A stretch of 64,000 nt of DNA from Cladophialophora immunda (lineage: Eukaryota; Ascomycota; Eurotiomycetes; Chaetothyriales; Herpotrichiellaceae): NCBI RefSeq assembly GCF_000835495.1, contig NW_015622545.1, positions 4,170,042 to 4,234,041 on the forward strand, in the 5' to 3' direction. The number at the start of each line of letters is the position of its first letter. Positions within the stretch are counted from its first letter, which is position 1. The notes under the pieces were generated by a model, which worked only from the letters and a program-made list of their open reading frames with translations, was not told the origin of the DNA and made no database searches. The position numbers and the translations under genes were made by a program. Positions 54,629 through 64,000 of this stretch are shown in pieces.

Positions 54629-56443
54629 CTATTTGACACTCAATCCTTCTACCAGGTCGGGCTGAGCAAAGCCCAGTCTCGTTCGGGGTCCTCTTCCGAT
54701 TACGCCGTACTTGACCTTGGTATCTCCAAACTGAAGCTTCAAATGTTTTATACCGCCTTTAATACTGGTAGATTCGAGGATTGGCGCCCCGAAAGCGTGC
54801 GATATTTCCACGGGGCTCAAACTGACATTCCGTCCAAGTTCCCAGAAGCCATAATATGAAGGCAGAATCAACAGTGCGCATGTAAGCATGGTGGCCACAG
54901 CGGCAGCTGCGTACGCCTTGTTCGTAGAATACTGGCCACCATATCCTTGCTTGGTTGCTGAGATTTGCGCTGGGCCGTATTGGATGGGCTGGTTCCACTG
55001 CCAATCATAAGGGTTTGTTGCGCTGGGAGGAGCGTTGACGCTGAGGAGGTACGTCCACTGGTTGAGTGCCCTGACAATATCGGGGAACGGATCATTTGTC
55101 TCGTAGAAGCACAACTCGGTGGCATTCTGGAAACCTTCGCCGGATGCCCAAAATTGAGCAGCGTTGGTCTTGGGCATCCTCCAGTTGTCCAGAGCCCAGC
55201 CTGACTTCTCACGTATCATGACAGCCTCCATGGCGAATGCATCGTTGAGTGCAAACTGTATTCCGCCGATCGTCGAACCGGATTCAGTGCCGTCCTCTCG
55301 GATGTCAAGGTGCGAAATGACTGCGACCTCAGACAGCTGATTCCCTGCGATGGACAAGCCCATCAAAGGCAATGACGCCGTGGCACTCGATGAGGCCGAG
55401 GTGTTGGTTACGCTCACGTCGGCGAGCTCGATGATCGCCGGCCGGAGTTCGCAAACCGTCGCCACATATCTCACATAACAGTGGCCATCGAGTCCATCTT
55501 GCTCTACGGCAAAATCGCTCGAAATTCCGGCACCAGTGTATATTATGCTTGTGTAGTCTTTGTCTCCCCCAGCCCAGCTCATGGCAAAGTCAACACTCCA
55601 TGCGCGAACATTGTCCCCCACCGGTACCGACGACATGTTAAAGACCTCGTTTGCGGTATCCTTGCATGCAATTGAGAACCCCAGAGTTTGAAGCGAGAAT
55701 GTGCAGGAGCCGGAGTTGCAGCCACTGTAGGCAAAGGCCGAAACTCCAATATCTCCACCGACTTCAATTTGCGTGGCCCAAGAGAGGAGGGAATAAGGCT
55801 CCGTCGGCGCTGAGACGTTTCCGCCAACAACATATCCCGTCAGGGGATAGCTTATTGCCGAACGAACGTCCAGGGTTGTGTCTGTCGAGTAGTTGTCGCT
55901 GCCAACTACGAGAGAGGTTGCTTTTTGAAGAAGAATCCCATCGGCTATCGAGATCTTGGTTGCGAGGGCGACCAAAGCCGCGAGGCTGTAGTACCTAGGA
56001 TGGCACCAAAACGCAAGTCCCGAACTCGAAAAGTACCACTGTTGGTGCAGTTGTTTGACGGTGGTTCCGCGAACCGCTCTTCTCCACCAGTAGATGGCAA
56101 AGCCTTGACCAGCAGCAGCAAACAAACAGATGTTTGTCACCGCGTTGATGATTGCGAGCAACACACTGGGAGGAGGACATTCGAGGCGGATGTCCACGTG
56201 TTTGGAGTGGACGGTGGTCGCACGCTGCCATTGCGCTTGGGACTGGCCATCTGAGAGCAGAAGAACGGTCAATGCCCCGGCAGCACCGGCAACGACTGTG
56301 AGAAGGGATATGAAGCCAGCCCACGGGAACCTAGCCGACAGCCCAGGGTGCCAGGGGATTTGCACCAGCTGCTGCTCCTCCCCACCGTCATCATACTCGT
56401 GTGATATTTCTGTCGCCACTCGTTCGTAAGGCTTGCCGGCCAT
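54629..56443 (-). CDS. Large fungal membrane protein of unknown function (DUF3176-like layout)
   Basis: Single exon, 604 residues from the ATG at 56443. Cytosolic N-terminus, membrane segments at about 37-58, 86-110 and 142-165, then a long extracellular/luminal domain with several N-glycosylation sequons and paired cysteines (SGCNSGSCTFSLQ, GHCYVRYVATVCEL). A last membrane segment lies at about 520-545 (YAAAAVATMLTCALLILPSY), followed by a cytosolic tail. Motifs such as QGFAIYWWRRAVRGTTVKQLHQQW are shared by a large, lineage-expanded fungal family without assigned function. A link to the RiPP genes is not supported by anything but position. Confidence 0.75.
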   Translation of the reverse strand: MAGKPYERVATEISHEYDDGGEEQQLVQIPWHPGLSARFPWAGFISLLTVVAGAAGALTVLLLSDGQSQAQWQRATTVHSKHVDIRLECPPPSVLLAIINAVTNICLFAAAGQGFAIYWWRRAVRGTTVKQLHQQWYFSSSGLAFWCHPRYYSLAALVALATKISIADGILLQKATSLVVGSDNYSTDTTLDVRSAISYPLTGYVVGGNVSAPTEPYSLLSWATQIEVGGDIGVSAFAYSGCNSGSCTFSLQTLGFSIACKDTANEVFNMSSVPVGDNVRAWSVDFAMSWAGGDKDYTSIIYTGAGISSDFAVEQDGLDGHCYVRYVATVCELRPAIIELADVSVTNTSASSSATASLPLMGLSIAGNQLSEVAVISHLDIREDGTESGSTIGGIQFALNDAFAMEAVMIREKSGWALDNWRMPKTNAAQFWASGEGFQNATELCFYETNDPFPDIVRALNQWTYLLSVNAPPSATNPYDWQWNQPIQYGPAQISATKQGYGGQYSTNKAYAAAAVATMLTCALLILPSYYGFWELGRNVSLSPVEISHAFGAPILESTSIKGGIKHLKLQFGDTKVKYGVIGRGPRTRLGFAQPDLVEGLSVK

Positions 56444-57510
56444 GTTGCAAGGAGGGATTCGGAAGACGCAGGTCTGGTGCGACAAGGCTGAAGAAGTCAG
56501 ACTTGAGCAACGGGGAAGAATGGATTGGGCTCACCTTTTCAAAGAGAACTTGGAGCGCCATGACTGCCGTCCAGACCACTCGATCGAGCCCATGATGGCC
56601 GCCGGCACAAACTCTAGACGGCGGTGGACGGGGAATACGAGCATTGAGTGCGCAAAACTTGTGAGAGTTGAAGTAGTGGGCGGACCAGAAGCTGAAATCG
56701 CAAGCGAGAGGACTGCTAGGCTGTGTCGCCTGGTTTAGGAAGAGGCATAGTGTGATGCTAGATTCTGAGTGCTCTGCGCCAGCCTCACAGGCGTGTCTTG
56801 AAATCGGGCGTCGAAGGAGATGTTCTAGTGCCCCCTCGCACCAATAAAGATTGAAAGGTTGTAAAGGTTGGAGGGGTGGCGTCGAAGATACAAATTAAGC
56901 CTCAAGCAGGCGATGCGTGCCTAGGCCTCACCAGCCTTGGCTCGACCTTCGACCGCCTGCGCCGCCACTCCATCGCAGTCAAGCTTCCTCCCCATTTCAC
57001 AGCCTGGAGCTTAACTTAAGCGAGTGCCAGGCACATTGGACGCTGCTCGAGATGCCAAGGTCTAGTTCAATCAGCTTTGCAGACGAGGGAGAGTTGCTTC
57101 TCCCGTACTCGGTACTTGCACACTGTTTGTTGTCTGCTACTTCTTCCGCGCGCCTCGCTCCCAATACATGACCTGGATTGTCTTTCTCATATACACGAGG
57201 TAACCACCGTCAATGCCATCTCTGTCAGAGGTTGCTAAGGCGTCCCTCCTAATGGAAGCGAGGCAGCGAGGCAGCTGGCGGTCTTGGCCAATGTAACGCT
57301 ACAACCTCGTGTGGCAGAAGGCCAGGCTTGTGCTGGTGAGCCTAAGCCAAGTACTAACTACATACCTTCTGCATGATTGTGACTCAGAGGCCTCCGTCGG
57401 AATAGGAAGACAGAAAAACGGGTGCCGTCTTCTTCTTCCTCCTCCTCTGGCTTCGCCATCATCTATTGTATCTGCACTTCGCTGCACCTGCGCACAGACT
57501 TAGCGACAAA
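56444..57510. promoter_or_regulatory. Divergent intergenic region
   Basis: Between the membrane protein gene (-) and the GNAT gene (+). No supported gene. A short gcgaggcagc repeat lies near 57258-57275. Confidence 0.4.
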
Positions 57511-58297
57511 ATGCACGTTCGACCTGCCCGGAGGACAGATCTTGCAGACCTGGCCACCATCGCCAGAGACGCCATGTTCGATGATGAGTTGACCATCTTT
57601 CTAGCCCCTAATCGTCACCGACATCCGGAATGTCTTCGACAGGGAGTCCTCAGACGTGTAAAGAAGCGCTTCTACGACGGACATCTCGTTCTTGCTGCCG
57701 TGTCGGATGAGAATGACGTGTGGTGGGACGGCAAGGAGAAGGTGGTTGGCTATCTTTCTGCTATCTCTACTAAGAAAAACGCAGACGAAGACAAGGAGAA
57801 GAAATCCTGGCTGCCGTTCTCCTGGAATGGTATGTCTTACAAGTTTCCCTAGTCCAAAGTCCTTTGCACTGATCATTTCAACAGCACTCGAGCTTCAGCT
57901 CCTTCGTCTCGAGGACCTCTTCCAATGGTATGCTCACGCCGATAGATCACTGTCCCGAAAAGCCTGGCTACAATTCGTCAACAGTCCTCTTGACACTAGA
58001 CCATTTGCAGACCTCAAAGAGTATTGGCACGTGGACCATCTGTCCGTCGACCCGGCTCATCAGAGGAAAGGTATCGGATCCGCCATGATCAAGTACCTGC
58101 AGAACATAGCATCGGAGGACAACTTACCCATAGCTCTTGTGGCAAGCCACAAAGGTAGGCCAATGTACAAAAAGTCAGGTTTCGAGGATCGTGGCCCTTG
58201 CCAGATGGCATGCCTCGTCAACGAAGCAATGGCATGGTTTCCCACTGCCCTGGCCACCTCGCGTTCACCCGGCGAGACGAAGGATGCCTACTCTTGA
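57511..58297 (+). CDS. GNAT-family N-acetyltransferase
   Basis: Exons 57511-57829 and 57885-58297 give 243 residues. Residues 1-110 carry the N-terminal strands (MHVRPARRTDLADLATIARDAM) and a Lys/Glu-rich loop. Motif A, the acetyl-CoA loop, is WHVDHLSVDPAHQRKGIGSA with the pattern Q-R-K-G-I-G. The following ASHKGRPMYKKSGFEDRG matches the end of fungal GNAT domains. Such proteins are numerous in fungi and acetylate amines or small molecules. The substrate is unknown. It lies ~3.8 kb beyond the second UstYa gene, close enough to ask whether it tailors the peptide. Confidence 0.85.
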
Positions 58298-59160
58298 GCA
58301 TGACACTCACGACTCATCGGTTTTATCACTGGGTATCCGTCCGAAAGACTGTCCATCTTCACCAGTATAACGTCTGTCCTCGACTCCTTGAGAATGTATC
58401 TCCTCATCATTCCACAGCACCATAAGCTGTGAAATGTGCACTTGTTTGACCTGGAAGGCGAGAGTCCCTGTGAATGTGACATTACAACGGAAGCGAACGA
58501 AATCTTGGTCTTAAAACCGGCTGAGATTGCTCTGATATTGGCCACGCCCGCGAGTGCACTCGATCTGCACAAAGCAGGCGATTGAGTCAGCTCCTCACCG
58601 CGGCAGAACACCCAAAACAGATTTACCAGATGGCCCCGTCGCAGTCATTCGGCTTGAAGGACGCATCTTGAACCGATTCCGTAAAAAGAGACATTGGGAA
58701 TTGAGGCCTCAAAAAAACCGAAGGCTAGCCGAGTCTCCCTAGCATTTGGGACTCGGGCCAGACTCTATGGTCATAGCGCACCAACACACGAGGAATTTAA
58801 CCGTGCCCACAAAAGCATGCGCAAGTTGGTCGGGTACAGCCTCCTTGGTCAGCAGTACACTTTCTCATCTATTGGTTCAGCGCATATACGCACGGATCGC
58901 TTCTGATGTGGGTCCAGAACCATGGCATCGCCGCAAACAGCCAGCGGTTCGTGCTTTAAACAATGGGAACGTCGCTTGTGGCAAAAGGCCTCCAACTGCA
59001 ACCAACAACATTGTTGGGAGCGTCATTTCACCCTTACGGGACGGAGTCCTCGAAGTCGTTCAACTCGAGAGGACACCCTTTTCGAACTATCGAGCTTGAA
59101 AACTGACCAGGCTGTGTCTCCTTGACCATCCGAGCGCCTTTCATAGATATAACATCCAGT
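58298..59160. other. Intergenic region
   Basis: Between tandem genes. Only short frames; nothing else is seen. Confidence 0.4.
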
Positions 59161-60930
59161 ATGGCTAGTTCAGCATACTCCAATGGACCACGGCGTCCAA
59201 GCGGATCACTCGAACAGGCAGCAGAGCAGACGAGCACCAACTCGACGACACCTCAATCGCCGTCTCAAACGTCGATATCTAGTTCGATTGACACCTTTAC
59301 GACCAACAGAGACGCTGTGATCTGTGCTACGCATTTTGGCATTGAGCTTGAATTTGTTCTGGCCTTTAGGGAGGATCGATTGAAATCTATCATATCAGAA
59401 TACAATCTGGATGCGGACGTCATTAGAACTCTCGCAGACTATGAACATCGCTCCCTTATTGAACACGACCATATGGGCACGAATCCTTCCTACGAATGCC
59501 GATGGAGACACCCGTCATGGGCACTCCACGTCCCGGAGACGGACATAGTGTGCACCTCGAACCTCCACAAGGGCATGTTTTTCAACAAGGTGGAAAAGGG
59601 GAAGCAATGGGTGCGACGATATGTCGTAGAACCACTTCTCATCGCTCAAGACCGCCTTGGAAAACAGGGACTCCCATCCAACGTTGTGGGATGGCTAGAA
59701 CCTGACCCAAACAATCGACACTGTCCCGAGGCCGCAAAGATCCTGCTACCGAACCACGATTGCACTGACGAAAGAGTCGTACTCCGAAAGAGTATGATAG
59801 ACTACACAGAGTGGACTTTGACCAACGATCATACTGTCATTGGAGTGCTTCGAAGCCAACTCCGAGAACACCTGTTGGCTCGAGGATTTACGCAGGATGA
59901 TGTTCCGAAGTGGGATAGCTATGGAATGGAAATGATCTCGCCAGTTTTTGAACTTGGGAGAAAAACGGAAGCTTTTTCTCAAGTCGGAAAGTATCTAAGA
60001 GCTCTAATCTCGACGGAAACTTCAATTCTCGAGTCTGTATGGGCTAGTGCACATGTGCACATCGGCTTCAACTTCTCGCACCCTGATCAAATGCCCATAT
60101 TATTGCTTCAACATCTGGCATACATCCTCGTCCTACACGAGGACCTCTTGTCGAAATGCCACCCTCGGAGTCGCTGTGGCATTCGACTTTTGGACTCGAT
60201 TTCCGAAGAAGCGGAAGTCGAAGACGCCAGCGACGATGAAGAGTTTGACCCTGATGCCCCTTACGAGCCACCGCCCCAGCCGTCCGAAGACGAGCTAGAA
60301 GAGTGCAACGAACGAGTGGTGGTCGCTTTCGAGGCCAAGTACACTGGAGCCGATAATGTCAGCTCTAACGCTCGGTATCTACGAAAGCAACTTTCACAGA
60401 AATCCATACAATGCACAACCGGAGCGATCAGAGATGCCATCTTCAAACAAGACGGCAATATCTTTGATCTGGTGGGTCTCTTACAACAAAACGATGAACA
60501 CGGCAATCCATGTCGGGGCTACATGTACAACTTTGCGAATCTGGTTAATCTAGCACGCAATATGACGACTTGGAAGCAAATTAAGCCGACAGTCGAATTT
60601 CGGCAGCATGCGTGCACGTTGGATGCAGGTGAGTTGAATCGATGGGTGACGCTATTGGAAAGGATTGTCCGTGTGGCAGAAGAGAATGCACAAGCAACAA
60701 TGCAGTCTGATCCCACCCAACCTACAGACCCGGAACTGCGGAGTTCTTTTGCGGACAGGGAAGGCAGCAAATATCCCTCGAGCTCGACAGCAGGTACGCA
60801 GTGGCCCTGCAGGAGCATGAGTGGGTTTTGTGTCGAGTTTTTGGGCATGAACTCGGAGGACGGGCAGTATTGGCAACAGAGGTTTGAGAGATACAAGGAT
60901 GACAGGCCCGAGTATGATGATGATGATTGA
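59161..60930 (+). CDS. Putative amidoligase (Amidoligase_2, COOH-NH2 ligase-like)
   Basis: Single exon, 589 residues from the first ATG at 59161. After a Ser/Thr-rich N-terminus come the family blocks: HFGIELEFVL (metal/ATP-binding strand), WDSYGMEMISPVFE, ASAHVHIGFNF and, near the end, KPTVEFRQHACTLDAGELNRW. An acidic, Pro-rich insert (about 360-395) is specific to this copy. Family knowledge: these proteins share the glutamine synthetase/gamma-glutamylcysteine synthetase fold and are predicted to form amide bonds. Fungal members are mostly uncharacterised. Because it could in principle ligate an amino acid to a peptide, its location 5.4 kb from the RiPP genes is noteworthy, but the family is common elsewhere. 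Confidence 0.85.
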   Translation: MASSAYSNGPRRPSGSLEQAAEQTSTNSTTPQSPSQTSISSSIDTFTTNRDAVICATHFGIELEFVLAFREDRLKSIISEYNLDADVIRTLADYEHRSLIEHDHMGTNPSYECRWRHPSWALHVPETDIVCTSNLHKGMFFNKVEKGKQWVRRYVVEPLLIAQDRLGKQGLPSNVVGWLEPDPNNRHCPEAAKILLPNHDCTDERVVLRKSMIDYTEWTLTNDHTVIGVLRSQLREHLLARGFTQDDVPKWDSYGMEMISPVFELGRKTEAFSQVGKYLRALISTETSILESVWASAHVHIGFNFSHPDQMPILLLQHLAYILVLHEDLLSKCHPRSRCGIRLLDSISEEAEVEDASDDEEFDPDAPYEPPPQPSEDELEECNERVVVAFEAKYTGADNVSSNARYLRKQLSQKSIQCTTGAIRDAIFKQDGNIFDLVGLLQQNDEHGNPCRGYMYNFANLVNLARNMTTWKQIKPTVEFRQHACTLDAGELNRWVTLLERIVRVAEENAQATMQSDPTQPTDPELRSSFADREGSKYPSSSTAGTQWPCRSMSGFCVEFLGMNSEDGQYWQQRFERYKDDRPEYDDDD

Positions 60931-61556
60931 GAGGACAACCTGGACGATGATATGTGATTGGTGGCTTAGTTGACTATGTGGAGGACGCTCATATGATGAC
61001 GGATAGGCAAACACTATGGACGATCGCTCGTTGAAAAGGTCGCATAGCGGTATTTGGCACGCTGCATATGGTTTGGTAGAGACTCGTGACTTGAATACCC
61101 TCGTTGGATGCTCCGATGAATAGACTTAGATCGAAGACTATTGGATACAAATGGATATTGACTGCTGTAGCACTGCCCTGAGCTCTGCTGTCGCTGGCGA
61201 GGCACGCGGCGGAGCTTTAGCGATCCCAGCCTGATCAACGCTCAGCCTCGTCGCTGCAGCCTCGCGAGTTCAGCCTCGTCGGCCGCTTCCCGTCGGGTGG
61301 AGCGGCATGAAAAAAGCGACTCGCTCTTGCACGCAATTTGTTGCCGGCTTTGCGTCTTGCCTCCGTCATATCTACAAGCTTCTTCCTCACATCCTTGGTT
61401 TTGTTGACGTTGCACATCACTTGCTCCCCATATCTTGTGCTGACTATTGCTCTGCGAATTATATCTTAGCTTTTTTGTACCACGCACACCACGTACAAGC
61501 TTTCAGATTGCCGAGTCTGTGCTCCACATGATAACCTCCGAAGTTGACCCCAACGA
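60931..61556. other. Intergenic region
   Basis: Between tandem genes. Contains only short frames and probably the promoter of the MFS gene. Confidence 0.4.
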
Positions 61557-63554
61557 ATGCCCTCACCGCCGTTGAACATTCCTGACGACCGAGCCAGGCA
61601 GAATGTAGAGGGCGGCAATACCCGCTTTTCAGATGTGTCGCTGACACACGATGGAGCCGCTTCAAGCACGGAGTATTTTGACAAACTGGATGGAAAGAAT
61701 GATCATCTGGAGAATGCGACTGCCAGCCCATCCGCCAAACACCCAGCCAGACCGAGCCTGGCCCCTGGGATCTCCTCAACAGCACGTCGGCCTTCGTTCA
61801 TAGACGAAGAGGAAGACCCCATAGCGACGGCGACCGCTGCCACTAGACAGCCTGAAAAGTCCGACAAAGAAGCACCGGTGACATGGATGTCCTTGCCTAA
61901 GAAGGGACAATTGGCCGTTCTGACCTTCGCTCGACTCTCCGAGCCACTGACGGAACGGTCTCTTGCGGCATACTTGTTCTATCAACTTCGGTCTTTTGAT
62001 CCAGACCTTCCGGACAGCACGATTGCAAGTCAAGGCGGGATGCTCACCGCCTCGTTCGCTGCAGCGCAGTTCGTTACGGCAGTCTGGTGGGGTCGGGCGG
62101 CTGATACGCCCTGGATCGGTCGCAAAAGAGTCTTGCTGGTGGGGTTGTTTGGTACCTGTATCAGTTGCATCGGAGTCGGCTTCTCAAAGTCATTTGCTCA
62201 AGCATTATTCTTCCGAGCATGTGCTGGCTGTCTCAATGGAAATGTGGGCGTCATGAGAACCATGATCAGCGAAATCATCAAGGAGAAAAAGTACCCTTTG
62301 CGTCTTCCCCTTCGCCCCAGAATCATATCATCTAACCAGCCGAACAGATACCAGTCGAGGGCATTCCTTCTTCTGCCCATGTGTTTCAATATCGGTAAGT
62401 TATGCGAATGAGCTCTACATTGGCTCCTTACTAAATGCCTCTTAGGTGTGGTCATTGGCCCTATCCTCGGCGGTTTCCTCGCGGACCCGATATCCTCGTT
62501 TCCTGCCGTCTTTGGCCCGGGGTCTTTGATAGGTGGCAAGGATGGAGTTGGCTGGATGACCGCCTTTCCCTACGCTCTCCCAAACGTGGTGAGCTCCATG
62601 TTCATCCTGGCCTCTGCCATGCTCCTCGTGTTGGGTTTGGACGAGACCCATGTCGCCTTGAAGGACCGACCGGATTATGGCCGAAGGCTGGGTAAGTATC
62701 TAGTCAGGGTTCTCTTCCGTCGGGGTAAGCAAGAATACGAATACTCTGAACTGGGCAACCAGGTCGAGTTGCAGGATATCGACGAAGACGATCATTCACT
62801 GCAAGACAGAGATCCTGAGTCGTCGACGCCCACGGCCACCAAACCCGCTTCTTGGAAACCAAATCTATCATTCCGGCAAATTTTCACCAGGAATGTCATT
62901 CTTACGCTCATTAATCACCACCTCCTCGCTATGCATATATCGGCATTCAACGCGCTGGTGTTCTTGTTCCTACCCGCGCCCCGGTCGAACAACGCCCATG
63001 CAAGATTACCATTTCTCTTCACCGGTGGCCTCGGGCTCAGTTCCGACCGCGTCGGCCTCGCCACCGCCATCATCGGCATCATCGGTTTCCCTCTCCAGAT
63101 TCTCCTCTACCCGTCCCTCAACTCGAAACTCGGCACCTTACCGAGTTACCGATGGTTCCTCCCCTTTTCTGTCCTCGCATACGCCATCATGCCATATCTG
63201 GCCCTCCTCCCGAACAAAGCATACTTGGTCTGGCCCAGTCTCACCGTTGTCTTGGCTTTCCAAGTCATAGCCCGGACATTCGCTCTGCCGGGCTCGACGA
63301 TTCTTATCAACAATTGTACCCCGCATCCGAGCGTGTTGGGCACAATCCATGGCTTTGCGCAGAGTGTCTCTTCTGGGGCAAGAACTCTGGGGCCTACCCT
63401 TGGAGGATGGGGATTGGGCCTGGGATTAGGGGGAAATTGTGTAGGGGCCGTTTGGTGGGTTATGGCGAGCATTGCCGTCTTGAACTGGTCGTTGCTTTGG
63501 GTTATATCGGAGGGAGATGCTGGTGCGGCGGCGGCGGCTGCTATGGGCGGCTGA
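61557..63554 (+). CDS. MFS transporter, DHA1-like (Zrt/YCR023C-type)
   Basis: Exons 61557-62290, 62348-62394 and 62446-63554 give 629 residues. The first intron (57 nt) is in frame and stop-free. I splice it because removal restores ISEIIKEKKYQSRAFLLLPM, conserved in this family, with branch tctaac and acceptor aacag. Residues 1 to ~105 are a disordered cytosolic head. TM1 follows LPKKGQLAVLTFARLSEPL, and motif A is WWGRAADTPWIGRKR. A central acidic loop (about 380-420) separates two six-helix halves, and the second ends GARTLGPTLGGWGLG. This group is usually annotated as multidrug/small-molecule exporters. An export role for the RiPP is possible but unproven at 8 kb distance. Confidence 0.88.
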
Positions 63555-64000
63555 AGTTGAATTCAACATCTTTGGTATCGTTTTTGGTTTGGACAAGAGA
63601 TGTACATGGAGAGCCGCTGGCCCCGATGTACATACATTGTGGATGGAAGCGATGAGACCGGGGGCGTTTTGTTATTGGCTCGATGCTCCTGGGTATTGCG
63701 AAAGTATCCTCGACGGGGACATGATTGATTGGGTATATAGACACGTCGAGCAGACTTATACATTCACAGGACGAGTGGAGAAGTTAGGGGATGGATGGAT
63801 GAAATGGAATGAGATGACGACAGAGTGTCTTTATGCAATTCCGCCTGCTGCGGCATGTCGTTCTCATCCAGCTCGTCTGTGAATTCCAAGCCTCGACTTC
63901 CAGTAGTGGCAGGCTGAGGGGACACGAATGAATGGCCCGGAAGCCAGCGGAGTATAGGTAACGATGAGGTATTAGGGGACCGACCGAATAATAACCTCTC
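63555..64000. other. Right-end intergenic sequence
   Basis: Downstream of the MFS gene to the window edge. Only short frames; no gene is seen. Confidence 0.4.

Noticed and set aside
1..64000. tRNA, rRNA, CRISPR arrays and transposase genes
   Set aside because: I looked for typical T-loop sequences, rRNA blocks, spaced repeats and transposase motifs and saw none; a tRNAscan or RepeatMasker run would be decisive.

Overview
The window looks like nuclear DNA of a filamentous ascomycete (Pezizomycotina). Genes are compact and mostly protein coding. Introns are 45-75 nt with fungal branch sites (CTAAC/CTAAT-like), and intergenic gaps are 0.4-2.5 kb. Typically fungal families are present: Zn2Cys6 regulator, DUF3328/UstYa, S28 peptidase, Cet1-type capping triphosphatase, PAM17. 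A Eurotiomycete or black-yeast-like origin is my impression only; no species can be assigned from sequence reading alone.

Layout. 1-25 kb: 5' end of a bifunctional purine gene (ade16 type), a PHS-family MFS permease, an F-box-like protein, a four-helix membrane protein, an unknown protein, mitochondrial import subunit PAM17, an ARCA-type Zn2Cys6 regulator, an AIG1/FAR-17a membrane hydrolase, an ACC deaminase, a DUF6314 protein and a single-pass Cys-rich membrane protein. 26-39 kb: a small secreted Cys-rich protein, an FAD monooxygenase, a secreted S28 peptidase, an alpha/beta hydrolase and a Tgl-type patatin lipase. 39-48 kb is housekeeping: mRNA 5'-triphosphatase (Cet1), proteasome subunit Rpn2 and mitoribosomal protein S8. 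54-64 kb: a large membrane protein, a GNAT acetyltransferase, a putative amidoligase and an MFS transporter.

The standout is 49.8-53.7 kb. A minus-strand gene (51721-51059) encodes a signal peptide, a short leader and ten near-identical repeats. Each repeat carries a short Tyr-containing core (three variants), and nine of the ten end in a Lys-Lys-Arg Kex2-type site. It is flanked on both sides by UstYa-family (DUF3328) genes, each with two intact HxxHC motifs. This is the minimal architecture of a dikaritin-type (ustiloxin-like) RiPP cluster. Inferred logic: the precursor enters the secretory pathway, Kex2 cuts it into repeats, and the two UstYa proteins oxidatively cyclise the Tyr-containing cores. 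No tyrosinase, P450 or methyltransferase gene lies in the window. The GNAT, amidoligase and MFS genes downstream are possible but unproven partners.

Exon boundaries were placed by hand from reading frame, splice consensus and family alignment from memory. They should be treated as models. Two introns appear to use GC-AG borders, and two introns are in frame and stop-free, so their retention cannot be excluded from sequence.
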